Part shown: positions 1 through 7,774 of the stretch, piece after piece | How the letters are laid out: each line of letters starts with the position of its first letter | Position numbering within the stretch: the first letter of the stretch is position 1 | Source of the DNA: Pseudomonas alloputida | GTDB lineage: Bacteria; Pseudomonadota; Gammaproteobacteria; Pseudomonadales; Pseudomonadaceae | DNA: 64,000 nucleotides | Direction: 5' to 3' | Assembly (NCBI RefSeq): GCF_021283545.2 | Contig: NZ_CP128540.1 | Span: 3,011,501-3,075,500 of the forward strand | The notes under the pieces: generated by a model | Told to the model about the DNA's origin: nothing | The model's database searches: none | The model's input: only the letters and a program-made list of their open reading frames with translations | Translations under genes and position numbers: made by a program

Positions 1-2
1 TC

Positions 3-248
3 GCTATTGCGGCCACCGCCGTGGTGCACTTCGCCAACAATCTTTTTAAGCTCGGGCTGATGGCCCAGCAGACTGATTGGTCGGTTGTGGTGAAGTTCAG
101 CTTGCCGGCTGCCTTCACGGCAACCCTGGGCGCAGGCTCACTGGCGTTCTTCGACCAACTGCCGCGCGTCGGCCCATCTGGACACCATGGTCTTTCAGCA
201 TCCGGAACGACGCGGAAAGAACTCCTTGGAAGCTACGCACCAGACTGA
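3..248 (+). pseudogene. Fragment of a TauE/SafE-type membrane permease
   Basis: The frame is open from the window edge and encodes a hydrophobic stretch (AIAATAVVHFANNLFK, then a segment starting SVVVKFSLPAAF) that looks like the middle of a sulfite exporter TauE/SafE family protein. After about residue 55 the sequence stops looking like a membrane protein and ends at a TGA near 248. The gene therefore appears to be cut by foreign sequence around position 165-180. The 5' part lies outside the window. The family call rests on only about 55 residues. Confidence 0.45.
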
Positions 249-450
249 TGTGCGAACTTCTGGCCGGCGATGTGGGGGTAGATGTTATGCACGCGATGCG
301 GCCGCAGTTCGCACTGCAGATCGACATAGGGCAGATCGCCGCCGATTTGGTGAAAGAGTTCAACAAGACGCCAGCACTCAAAACCTGGGGCTGGATGTGC
401 ATCATTGATGGCACGCCGCAGATGATGCCGCCCACATCGTTTTTGTAGCT
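180..450. other. Unidentified junk-like segment
   Basis: Short open frames exist on both strands, but none has a convincing start or recognisable domain. The segment joins the broken permease to the IS21-type repeats and may itself be a piece of an inserted or rearranged element. Confidence 0.3.
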
Positions 451-473
451 ATTCAGTTACGCCGTGCTTTGAG

Positions 474-561
474 TGGTCAGATCCAATGCAATTGGCTGGT
501 CAAATCCGATGCCAACAGGTGGTCAAGTGCAATGCAAACGCTTGGTCAAGAGAGGTGCAAT
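474..561. repeat. Four tandem repeats, 23-bp period, IS21-type end
   Basis: A 19-bp unit starting TGGTCA and usually ending ATGCAA or GTGCAA occurs at 474, 497, 520 and 543, exactly 23 bp apart. Multiple short direct repeats next to the terminal dinucleotide are typical of IS21-family ends, where they bind the IstA transposase. No istA or istB gene follows in this window, so this is most likely a remnant end. The repeat is seen directly; the IS21 assignment is inference. Confidence 0.6.
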
Positions 562-836
562 TTCCCAGGATGCCTGGCTGATCTACGCAAGGCGTATTCC
601 CCGTACGCTTACCCTCTTGCGCCAGGTCAGCGCGCTGCTCAAGGGGGAGCCTGCGCAACTGTTCTTGCCCTGCGGTCATGGTTGTTGGTGAGTTAGGACA
701 AGGCGCCGTGAGCAGCTCTGTATTTGGGCGGTGGCGCCGGCAGTCAGTACTTCTTCGGAGTCCTTCCGCGCCAGCTCGTCTATGAGTTTCCTACACCTAC
801 TCAGGGCTTCAAACGGTTTATTAGAAAGCCAAAGAA
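562..836. other. Intergenic region without a supported gene
   Basis: Only short overlapping frames without family resemblance are present between the IS21-type repeats and the hydrolase terminator. Confidence 0.4.
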
Positions 837-854
837 GGGTGGCCGTAGCCACCC
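837..854 (-). terminator. Rho-independent-like terminator of the hydrolase gene
   Basis: GGGTGGC and GCCACCC form a perfect 7-bp stem with a 4-nt loop, 23 bp beyond the hydrolase stop. Read on the minus strand it is followed by TTCTTTGG, a weak T tract. Confidence 0.65.
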
Positions 855-877
855 CACCCTTCAAGCCAGCAAATGCC

Positions 878-2035
878 TCAGGAGGTGCGGCCACCGAGCG
901 TCTCGGCGACCCAATCCGCAATGTACTGGCCCGCGTTGATGCTGTTGTCGAAGCTGGAGTGCTGCACCCCACCCTCACGATCGGTGAAGATCTTCAGCTC
1001 GCGCTTAGGGCTGTTGATCAGTTGTTCGTAGGTGCGATGAGCCCACTTCAGCGGAATCTGAGAGTCCTTCTCGCCATGGGTGACCAGGAACGGCACTTTG
1101 ATGCGATCCAGGATCCCGTCGAGGTGAACCTTCTCGGAGATTGGCATGAAGTCCTCGATATCCTTGGCGCCCCATACCCAGCAAACATGTGCCCAGTAAT
1201 GAGGAACGGGCAGGCTGCCTTCTTTCTCTAGGCGACGCTTCTGAACATCACGCCAATCGTGGTTTGCACCCCAGACTACGCCGCACGCGAATCGAGGTTC
1301 AAATGCCACCGCTCTTGGGCAGTAGTAGCCTCCCAGCGAGACACCTTCCATGCCGATGCGCTTGGAGTCGACTTCAGGATGGGTTTCCAGCCAATCGACC
1401 ACCCGGCTCGCCCAGTGCTCACTGTCGAAGCGGGCGGTGAGGTCATGCAGGCGGAGGGCCTCACCAGTGCCAGGTTGGTCAATGAGCAGCGAAGACACGC
1501 CCCGCTTGGCGAGCCAGGCCGGCAAGCCCACGCGGTACTTCATTTCCTTGGTCGAGTCCAAGCCGTTGACCTGCAGCAGAACCGGGGCCGGGCCGTTCAC
1601 GCCTTCAGCGCGCACGAAGAGCCCGGAGAGGACTTTCCCCTCGTATGGAATCTCTACACGCTCGCAGTTTTCTTTGGATAGGGAAATACCACGTGCGAAG
1701 GTGCTCACGAACTGCTTGTAGAGAGCCTCGCGCCCTGGAGCTCCGTGTGCTTGCAGGCGCTCGCAGGTCAGGTAGTAGGTGGCAGCCCGGTTGTACTTCT
1801 CGCCCGCCGACAGCAAGCGGCCTGCAGCCTCATCTTCTTCAGCCAGGCCGCAGAGCTTGTCTGCCATTTTTGACCAGGTTTCACGAAATGCTGCGGTGCC
1901 GGCTGCGTCTGGCTGCTTCGCAGCCTCTTGCAACGGCGCACACATTTCCTCGATCTCACCCATGCGAGCGCCCATCTCGATGGCGAGGTCGACAGACAGG
2001 TTCCAAACGTAATTGGTGGGGAAGTAGCGGAACAT
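878..2035 (-). CDS. Alpha/beta hydrolase, probable C-C bond hydrolase
   Basis: The 385-residue protein has an N-terminal helical cap region (about 1-125) and a C-terminal alpha/beta hydrolase fold. The nucleophile elbow is GVSLGGYY (Ser about 230), an acidic residue lies in HGEKDSQ, and a late His lies in GGVQHSSFD. The long N-terminal cap resembles 2,6-dihydroxypseudooxynicotine hydrolase and FrsA-like enzymes, which cleave carbon-carbon bonds next to a carbonyl. In this locus it could hydrolyse the ring-opened product of the dioxygenase at 3433-4374. The start ATG follows AAAGGA. Its promoter region carries the tandem operator at 2135-2171, which matches the operator of the dioxygenase operon, so both units are probably activated by the same LysR protein. 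Confidence 0.8.
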   Translation of the reverse strand: MFRYFPTNYVWNLSVDLAIEMGARMGEIEEMCAPLQEAAKQPDAAGTAAFRETWSKMADKLCGLAEEDEAAGRLLSAGEKYNRAATYYLTCERLQAHGAPGREALYKQFVSTFARGISLSKENCERVEIPYEGKVLSGLFVRAEGVNGPAPVLLQVNGLDSTKEMKYRVGLPAWLAKRGVSSLLIDQPGTGEALRLHDLTARFDSEHWASRVVDWLETHPEVDSKRIGMEGVSLGGYYCPRAVAFEPRFACGVVWGANHDWRDVQKRRLEKEGSLPVPHYWAHVCWVWGAKDIEDFMPISEKVHLDGILDRIKVPFLVTHGEKDSQIPLKWAHRTYEQLINSPKRELKIFTDREGGVQHSSFDNSINAGQYIADWVAETLGGRTS

Positions 2036-2134
2036 TTCTTATTTTCCTTTTCAGTCGGAAGGTGAACCCGGGGCTGGGAAGTACACCAGGCACGATCAGA
2101 GAAGGACGTTATTGAGCAGGCTCCGTTTTGGCCA

Positions 2135-2171
2135 ATCGCGAGTGGGGATGCAAGGTATCGCGAAACGCGAT
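2135..2171 (-). promoter_or_regulatory. Tandem ATC-N9-GAT operator upstream of the hydrolase
   Basis: Two sites with the form ATC-N9-GAT lie at 2135-2149 and 2157-2171, with starts 22 bp apart. The distal one is a perfect palindrome, ATCGCG-AAA-CGCGAT on the plus strand. The pair lies 99 bp upstream of the hydrolase ATG and just past the LysR stop codon. ATC-N9-GAT is the core half-site pattern of nod boxes bound by NodD. The same pair at the same offset occurs at 3287-3323. Confidence 0.75.
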
Positions 2172-2208
2172 GCCTGCATTGAAAACCACGCCGTTTCCGG
2201 TTTGTTAG

Positions 2209-3162
2209 TCAGTGCGCAGCTTCAGGAACTGCGGCCGGCTCGGGCGCTGAAGCTTGATCCAGTGCCAGGATTGACGCTCGGACTGCCTCTCTCAGCCAAC
2301 GATGCATGGGATCACTGTCCATGCTGCGATGCCACTGCATGATCTCCTTCATCACCGGGAGCTCCACCGGTGGCGGGAGAATACGCAACGGCAGATATTG
2401 CGAATAAAGCTCCGCCAACCTGCGATGCATCGTGGCAATGCGATGAGTGCCGACCAGCAACTGAGGTAGCGTGTTGAAGTCGTTCGTGATCACCTCAAGC
2501 CGGCGTTTGAAACCGTACTGGTTCACGAACCACTCTTCGATGCTCAACTGGCGAGTGCGGCCGAAACCGACAGATACGTGGCCCATTTCCATGTATTTTT
2601 CCAAGGTCAGGGTCTCGCCTACCAGCGGGTTTTGGTTCCAGACGACGCACACGTGCTCCTCTTCAAACAGCAGCTGCGAGGGATGCCCGTCGATGCAGTA
2701 CCGCTCTGGAACAAACATGAGGTCGATCTCGCCGCGACTGGCCATCTCCACCGACTGCTCCCCTGGCGCGTACATCTCGAAGGTGATCCCTGGGGCTTCC
2801 TGATGAATGCGTTGAATCACCCGCGAGAAGAGAACACTAATCAGGTAATCCGACATGACCAAACGGAAGTGTCGCTTGCTGGTAGAGGGATCAAAAACAG
2901 GTTTCGCAGTGATAGAGGAGCTGATGGTCAGCAGTACTTCACGGACGGGGATTGCCAGCTCAAGCGCATAGGCGGTCGGCTGCATGGTGCGGCCTACCTG
3001 CACAAGCAAGTCATCCCCGAAGTATTTTCTAAGCCTACCCAGTACGCCGCTTGTGGCGGACTGGGTCATGTGAAGGCGTTCGGCAGCACGGGTAATGTTT
3101 TGCTCGTCCAGGAGCACGTCCAGGGCCACGAGCAGATTCAAATCCAAGTGGTGGAATCGCAT
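2209..3162 (-). CDS. LysR-family activator, NodD-like
   Basis: The 317-residue protein opens with RFHHLDLNLLVALDVLL and continues through a winged HTH (about 18-65) with MTQSATSGVLGRLR as recognition region, followed by a periplasmic-binding-protein-like effector domain. This N-terminal pattern is that of the NodD/NahR/LinR branch of LysR proteins. NodD senses flavonoids, and the naringenin regulator FdeR of Herbaspirillum, as I recall it, also belongs here. The gene diverges from the dioxygenase operon and is followed on the same strand by the hydrolase. The two tandem ATC-N9-GAT operators fit this subfamily. It most likely activates both promoters when an aromatic inducer is bound. The inducer is unknown. 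Confidence 0.85.
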   Translation of the reverse strand: MRFHHLDLNLLVALDVLLDEQNITRAAERLHMTQSATSGVLGRLRKYFGDDLLVQVGRTMQPTAYALELAIPVREVLLTISSSITAKPVFDPSTSKRHFRLVMSDYLISVLFSRVIQRIHQEAPGITFEMYAPGEQSVEMASRGEIDLMFVPERYCIDGHPSQLLFEEEHVCVVWNQNPLVGETLTLEKYMEMGHVSVGFGRTRQLSIEEWFVNQYGFKRRLEVITNDFNTLPQLLVGTHRIATMHRRLAELYSQYLPLRILPPPVELPVMKEIMQWHRSMDSDPMHRWLREAVRASILALDQASAPEPAAVPEAAH

Positions 3163-3286
3163 TGCGATGCATCCTTGTGATTGTAGTTATTTTTGAAATA
3201 CCTTCGTCCGCCATAATCGATACGTCAAGAGGCCGTTTGTTACACCACCGCCCCACTCCCGGATTTCCTTGCTTTGCGACCATGTA

Positions 3287-3323
3287 TCGAGTTCGCAGAT
3301 GGTAGGCATCCCAAGTTGCGATT
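3287..3323 (+). promoter_or_regulatory. Tandem ATC-N9-GAT operator upstream of the dioxygenase operon
   Basis: ATCGAGTTCGCAGAT (3287-3301) and ATCCCAAGTTGCGAT (3309-3323) lie in the divergent region between the LysR gene and the dioxygenase, 109 bp upstream of the dioxygenase ATG. Their starts are 22 bp apart, about two helical turns, exactly as in the pair upstream of the hydrolase. Read toward its gene, each pair has a distal box starting ATCG and a proximal box starting ATCCC and ending GCGAT. This fits a recognition site and an activation site for a LysR tetramer. Confidence 0.75.
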
Positions 3324-3432
3324 AGTCAGTTCAAAAACCTGACCGCACTCTCAATCGCGTCATGCGGCATGCCTACCGCAGAGACCACCACCGGCCCAGC
3401 TGCCGGATCATAATTTCAACGGAGTGGTTTCC

Positions 3433-4374
3433 ATGAAGATCCTTGGACTTGATGCCTTGGTTTTTGGCGTCGACGATTTACAAGCTTGCGCTGATTGCCT
3501 ACGTGATTACGGACTGAAGCCAGTTCACCTGGACGCCGAAGGTGGCCGTTTCGAGGCCCTGGACGGAACCGCCATCATCATCCGTCAGCCCGATGACTCA
3601 TCCCTCCCTCCTGCGATGGGCCCGGCTCCTTCCCTCAGGGAGACGGTCTATGGCGTAGAAAGCACTGCCGATCTGGCCGCGATCGAAGATGAGCTGAGCC
3701 GAGATCGCGAGGTGCATCGGGATGCTGCTGGCGCCCTTCACACTGTCGATGACCTTGGCTTTGCCATCGCTTTCCAGGTTACCTGCCGCCGTCCGTTCAG
3801 CGCGCCTGCCGACCTCACCAATGCGCCTGGCAGTGAACCGCAACGCCCGATGAACCAGCTGGGCATCACTCCCGACATGGTCGCCCTGCCCCGGTCACTT
3901 TCCCACGTGGTGTACTTCGTTCCCGATGTGGCTAAAGGTGAAGCGTTCTACCGAGATCGCCTGGGCTTCGTGACCACTGACAGCTTCATCGGCGTTGGCC
4001 CCTTCATGCGCACGAACGGCATGGATGACCACCACTGCCTGTTCATGATCCAGACGCCGCCTCACATGCAAGGCTGTGAACACTTCACCTTCCACATGGG
4101 CAGCGGCACAGAAGTGCTCCTGGCTGGTTATCGCCTGCAGCAGAAAGGCTGGACAAGCTTCTGGGGCCCGGGCCGCCACCTCTTCGGCTCCAACTGGTTC
4201 TGGTACTTCAACAGCCCTCTGGGCTGCCATATCGAATACGACGCCGATATGGACAAGCACGATGACGCCTGGGCTGCCCGCCATGCTCCGATGTCCGCTG
4301 ATAACTCTCAGCTCTTCCTCTTTAGCTCCCGCGACAAATGGGCACCAGGTGGGCCACCTCCGAAGCAGGAGTGA
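3433..4374 (+). CDS. Extradiol ring-cleavage dioxygenase (VOC superfamily)
   Basis: The 313-residue protein consists of two vicinal-oxygen-chelate domains. The C-terminal one (about 152-275) contains His158 (LSHVVYF), His217 (CEHFTFH) and Glu268 (HIEYD). The spacing of 59 and 51 residues agrees with the His-His-Glu Fe(II) ligands of type I extradiol dioxygenases. It should open a catechol- or pyrogallol-type ring. I chose the ATG at 3433 because ACGGAG lies just upstream; a GTG at 3424 overlaps this site. It is the first gene of the operon and is followed by a Rieske ferredoxin after 3 bp. In the H. seropedicae naringenin pathway a dioxygenase of this kind (FdeC) opens the hydroxylated A ring; a similar role here is inference. 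Confidence 0.85.
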   Translation: MKILGLDALVFGVDDLQACADCLRDYGLKPVHLDAEGGRFEALDGTAIIIRQPDDSSLPPAMGPAPSLRETVYGVESTADLAAIEDELSRDREVHRDAAGALHTVDDLGFAIAFQVTCRRPFSAPADLTNAPGSEPQRPMNQLGITPDMVALPRSLSHVVYFVPDVAKGEAFYRDRLGFVTTDSFIGVGPFMRTNGMDDHHCLFMIQTPPHMQGCEHFTFHMGSGTEVLLAGYRLQQKGWTSFWGPGRHLFGSNWFWYFNSPLGCHIEYDADMDKHDDAWAARHAPMSADNSQLFLFSSRDKWAPGGPPPKQE

Positions 4375-4377
4375 GCC

Positions 4378-4764
4378 ATGGATCGTAGCGTGGTGCTTTG
4401 CCCGCTCCAGCAACTGCAAGAAGGCACCGCCCTGGGTTTCGATCCGTTCGAGTCTGGGCGCGCGACTGTGTTTGCTCTGAAGCATCAGGGAGAGGTGCGC
4501 ATCTATCGCAACAGCTGCCCTCACCTGGATGTGCCTTTGGAGTACCGAAAGGATCGGTTTCTTTCAGCCAATGGGGAGCGGGTCATCTGTTACGCGCATG
4601 GAGCGCAGTTCATGCCGGACACAGGGCTTTGCGTTTACGGCCCATGCCTGGGGAAGTTTTTAACAGCGCTTGAGTTCAAGTGTGAGGACGAGCTGGTTCG
4701 CCTTTCGATCGACAGCCTTGGTCAGCCTATCGAGGTATCGCGCAGCGCGATAGGTCGCATCTGA
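4378..4764 (+). CDS. Rieske-type [2Fe-2S] ferredoxin
   Basis: This 128-residue soluble protein has the two Rieske cluster motifs, Cys-x-His in SCPHL (about residue 47) and Cys-x2-His in CYAHGAQF (about residue 71). It should carry single electrons to an oxygenase in the cytoplasm. No separate Rieske oxygenase large subunit or ferredoxin reductase is found nearby, so its partner is unclear. Such ferredoxins can reactivate the iron of extradiol dioxygenases (XylT-like role), which would fit its place 3 bp behind the dioxygenase. That role is inference. Confidence 0.85.
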   Translation: MDRSVVLCPLQQLQEGTALGFDPFESGRATVFALKHQGEVRIYRNSCPHLDVPLEYRKDRFLSANGERVICYAHGAQFMPDTGLCVYGPCLGKFLTALEFKCEDELVRLSIDSLGQPIEVSRSAIGRI

Positions 4765-4859
4765 GGACTCGATTAGTCAAATCGGTCGTCTCTGGGGAAA
4801 CTCAGCCTAACCACGAAAAAGGCCGCCTCTGTAAAGGCTGAGCCAAACAAGAACAACAC

Positions 4860-5993
4860 GTGAGTACTTTCATGAATATCGAAAAAGTCCTGATCGTTGG
4901 TGGTGGTATCGGTGGCCTGTGCGCAGCTATTGCGCTGCGCCGTAAAGGGATCGCGGTCGACCTGGTCGAGATCAAAACCGAATGGACTGTCTACGGTGTC
5001 GGCATCATTCAGCAAAGCAACGTGGTACGCGAGATGGCCAAGCTGGGATTGCTTGATGCCTACCTTGACGCCGCGTATGCATTCGAAGATGTCGGAATCT
5101 ACAACACCGACGGCGTGCCCCTGGTTCGCATTCCAGGCCAGCGCCTCGCCGGGCCTCAATACCCAGCCAACGTTGGAATCTCGCGTCGCGCGCTACACAA
5201 GGTGCTGAGCGAAACCGCCATCGAGCTTGGTACCCAAGTACGCCTGGGCCTGTCGATTGAAAGTTACGAACAGAACGCAAACAGCATCGACGTGGTCATG
5301 ACCGACGGCACCAAGGGTAGCTACTCGCTGGTTGTGGGTGCTGATGGCCTCTACTCCAAAGTACGAACTCTGGTTTTCGGTGACAAATACCGTCCGAAGT
5401 TCACGGGCCAAGCTGTTTGGCGTTACAACTTCCCTCGGTCTCCAGAGATCGATCACCTGGCCAACTACCAGGGCCCCTTCGGCAACGCGGGTCTTGTCCC
5501 ACTGGCAGATGACCTGATGTACCTGTTCACCACCTCCCATGAGCCAGGCAATCCTTGGATGGACGAGAACCATCTTGCCCAAGAGCTGCGTAAGCGCCTG
5601 GAAGGCTTTGGTGGGCTGATCGAACAACTGCGTGAACAGATCACCGACAACACCCAGGTCGTCTACAAGCCGCTCGAAGCCGTCTTCGTTGATGAGCAGT
5701 GGTTCGCCGGCCGCATCCTGCTGATTGGTGATGCCGCGCATGCCACCACTCCTCACCTCGGCCAAGGTGCCGGCATGGCGATCGAAGACGCCATCGTCCT
5801 CAGCGAGGAGCTGACCTCCGGTGGCACGCTGGCGGAACAGTTGGATCGATTCATGGCTCGCCGTTTTGAGCGCTGCAAATACATCAGCGAGCGATCGTTG
5901 TTTGCCGGCGAAAAAGAGATTCAAAAAGACCGCGACTTCGACCGCATTGCTTTGGTGAAGCAGATGCTTGAGGTCACAGCGCAACCGGTATGA
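4860..5993 (+). CDS. FAD-dependent aromatic monooxygenase
   Basis: This protein of about 377 residues is a class A flavoprotein hydroxylase. It has the N-terminal dinucleotide motif VGGGIGGLCAA, the DG motif VVGADGLYSKVR (about 160) and the GD motif LIGDAAHATTPHLGQG (about 285). It would use NAD(P)H and O2 to hydroxylate a phenolic ring, preparing it for the dioxygenase encoded upstream. The start could also be the ATG at 4872, since neither candidate has a clear ribosome binding site. The 95-bp gap before it contains CTCAGCCT and AGGCTGAG as separated complementary arms. FdeE, the naringenin 8-hydroxylase of H. seropedicae, belongs to the same class. The substrate here is unproven. Confidence 0.85.
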   Translation: MSTFMNIEKVLIVGGGIGGLCAAIALRRKGIAVDLVEIKTEWTVYGVGIIQQSNVVREMAKLGLLDAYLDAAYAFEDVGIYNTDGVPLVRIPGQRLAGPQYPANVGISRRALHKVLSETAIELGTQVRLGLSIESYEQNANSIDVVMTDGTKGSYSLVVGADGLYSKVRTLVFGDKYRPKFTGQAVWRYNFPRSPEIDHLANYQGPFGNAGLVPLADDLMYLFTTSHEPGNPWMDENHLAQELRKRLEGFGGLIEQLREQITDNTQVVYKPLEAVFVDEQWFAGRILLIGDAAHATTPHLGQGAGMAIEDAIVLSEELTSGGTLAEQLDRFMARRFERCKYISERSLFAGEKEIQKDRDFDRIALVKQMLEVTAQPV

Positions 5994-6000
5994 ATTCTGG

Positions 6001-6028
6001 GGTGCATCAGGTCGCAACCTGATGCACC
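6001..6028 (+). terminator. Perfect 12-bp intra-operon hairpin
   Basis: GGTGCATCAGGT and ACCTGATGCACC pair perfectly around a CGCA loop, 8 bp after the monooxygenase stop. No T tract follows, so it is better read as a processing or stability element that separates expression of the enzyme genes from the envelope module than as a full terminator. Confidence 0.6.
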
Positions 6029-6077
6029 TGACTCAAAGCCAACACTGACAAACAAGAACAATAATGAGGTGACTTAA

Positions 6078-7760
6078 ATGCTGTCTTGCAATCGCTCGCC
6101 CCAGAAAAAATTACCGCCCCTCAAGCCGCTCGCACTGGCCACATCTTTCCTCGCAATTACGGCTGGTCTTCCTGATGTACATGCGTTTGAAATTGAAACT
6201 GGCAACCCCGATCTTCGGGTGCGTTGGGACAATACCCTGAAATACAGTGCAGCCTGGCGTACCAAGAGTCAGAGCGACAAGCTGACTGAAGGTCAAACCG
6301 CGTTGAACCAGGATGACGGTGATCGCAACTTCAACAAAGGCCTGATCTCCAATCGCCTTGATCTCCTGTCTGAGATGGATATCACCTACCAAAATTTCGG
6401 CGCACGTGTGAGTGGCGCTGCTTGGTATGACGATGTCTACAACCAGGGCAATGACAATAACGACCCCACGCGCTCGAACAGCTATTCAGTAAGGTATGAC
6501 GCTTTCACCGACGACACCCGTACTCTGCACGGGCGTAAAGGTGAGCTGCTCGATGCATTCATCTTCGGCAAAACTGAAATAGGCGACATGCCAGTAACTG
6601 GGCGTGTCGGTCAGTACGCCATGCAATGGGGCGAGAGCCTCTTCTACGGCATGAACGGTATCGCCGGCGGCATGGCGCCAATTGACGTTGTGAAGGGTCT
6701 TTCGGTACCGAACACCCAATTCAAAGAGCTGATCCGTCCTGTTCAGCAGATATCCGGGCAGCTCCAGCTGACGCCAGATGTGTCCATTGGCGCTTACTAC
6801 CAATTCGAGTGGGAAGCGAACCGCCTGCCTGGCGCAGGAAGCTATTTCTCCAGCTCCGACAACTTTGGCGACGGCAATGAGCGCATGTTCATTGGCGCGC
6901 CCCTGTTCCCTGGTGCTCAGCCACTGGCCTTCTACCATGGGAACGACAAGGAGGCTAAGGACTCCGGGCAAGGCGGTATTCAGCTTCGCTGGAGAACCGA
7001 GTCGGTGGACTGGGGCCTTTATGCCATTCGATTCCACGACAAGAGTCCGCAACTGAACGTTCGCCCAGACTTCGCCAACCTCAACCCGCAGTCAGGCAAA
7101 GCGGGTGAGTACTACTGGGTTTATCCAGAGGGTATTGAAGCCTTCGGTGCGAGCTTCTCCACGACCCTTGGCAACTACAACATTGCTGGTGAGCTTTCCA
7201 CTCGCTGGAATCAGCCGTTGGCCTCCACCAGTCAGCGCACGCTGGCAGTTGGCGAAGCGATCAACAACGACTCCGACCCGCTGTATGCAACTGGGCGGAC
7301 GCTGCACGCCAACATCTCGTGGCTGTCGAGCATGGAGCCTAACTTCATTTCTCAAGAGGCGACGTTCCTCGGTGAAATCGCCTGGAACAGGGTCATGAGC
7401 GTCACCAAAAACAAGGACGCATTTGACCCGAATGCCGATCGCGATGCGACAAGCCTGCGCGTGGTGTACGAGCCCATGTATCGCCAATTCCTGTCAGGCC
7501 TGGATGTCTCTGTGCCTGTTGGCTTCAGCTACACCAATGGCGCCTCCGGGGCCTTGGGTACCGGCTTTGGCGCTGACCATGGTGGCGATATCAACATCGG
7601 CATCAAGGGCAACTACCTGAACACCTGGAACCTGGGTTTGACGTACACCCATTACTACGGCCCAGAAAACACTTTCCTGGACGAAAACAACCACTACACC
7701 TTTGAACAGCCGCTAAAAGACCGCGATTTCATCGCCTTTACTGTCAGTCGCACCTTCTGA
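6078..7760 (+). CDS. DUF1302 outer-membrane protein, porin-like
   Basis: The 560-residue protein has a positively charged N-terminus and a hydrophobic segment ending near Ala-Phe (VHAFEIETG), then long aromatic-rich beta-strand sequence ending in Phe (FTVSRTF), as in outer-membrane beta barrels. DUF1302 proteins are usually encoded beside DUF1329 and RND genes in loci for hydrophobic or aromatic compounds. The ATG follows GAGGTGAC. It is the first gene of a four-gene envelope module (6078-12721) embedded in the catabolic operon. It probably brings the substrate across the outer membrane; direction and substrate are inferred. Confidence 0.8.
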   Translation: MLSCNRSPQKKLPPLKPLALATSFLAITAGLPDVHAFEIETGNPDLRVRWDNTLKYSAAWRTKSQSDKLTEGQTALNQDDGDRNFNKGLISNRLDLLSEMDITYQNFGARVSGAAWYDDVYNQGNDNNDPTRSNSYSVRYDAFTDDTRTLHGRKGELLDAFIFGKTEIGDMPVTGRVGQYAMQWGESLFYGMNGIAGGMAPIDVVKGLSVPNTQFKELIRPVQQISGQLQLTPDVSIGAYYQFEWEANRLPGAGSYFSSSDNFGDGNERMFIGAPLFPGAQPLAFYHGNDKEAKDSGQGGIQLRWRTESVDWGLYAIRFHDKSPQLNVRPDFANLNPQSGKAGEYYWVYPEGIEAFGASFSTTLGNYNIAGELSTRWNQPLASTSQRTLAVGEAINNDSDPLYATGRTLHANISWLSSMEPNFISQEATFLGEIAWNRVMSVTKNKDAFDPNADRDATSLRVVYEPMYRQFLSGLDVSVPVGFSYTNGASGALGTGFGADHGGDINIGIKGNYLNTWNLGLTYTHYYGPENTFLDENNHYTFEQPLKDRDFIAFTVSRTF

Positions 7761-7774
7761 CCGAGGATGTCTCG

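Noticed and set aside
474..561. CRISPR array
   Set aside because: The units are only 19 bp and separated by 4 bp, which leaves no room for spacers; IS21-type end repeats fit better.
5193..6017. 274-codon open frame antisense to the FAD monooxygenase
   Set aside because: Lies inside a gene with all flavoprotein motifs; no independent support.
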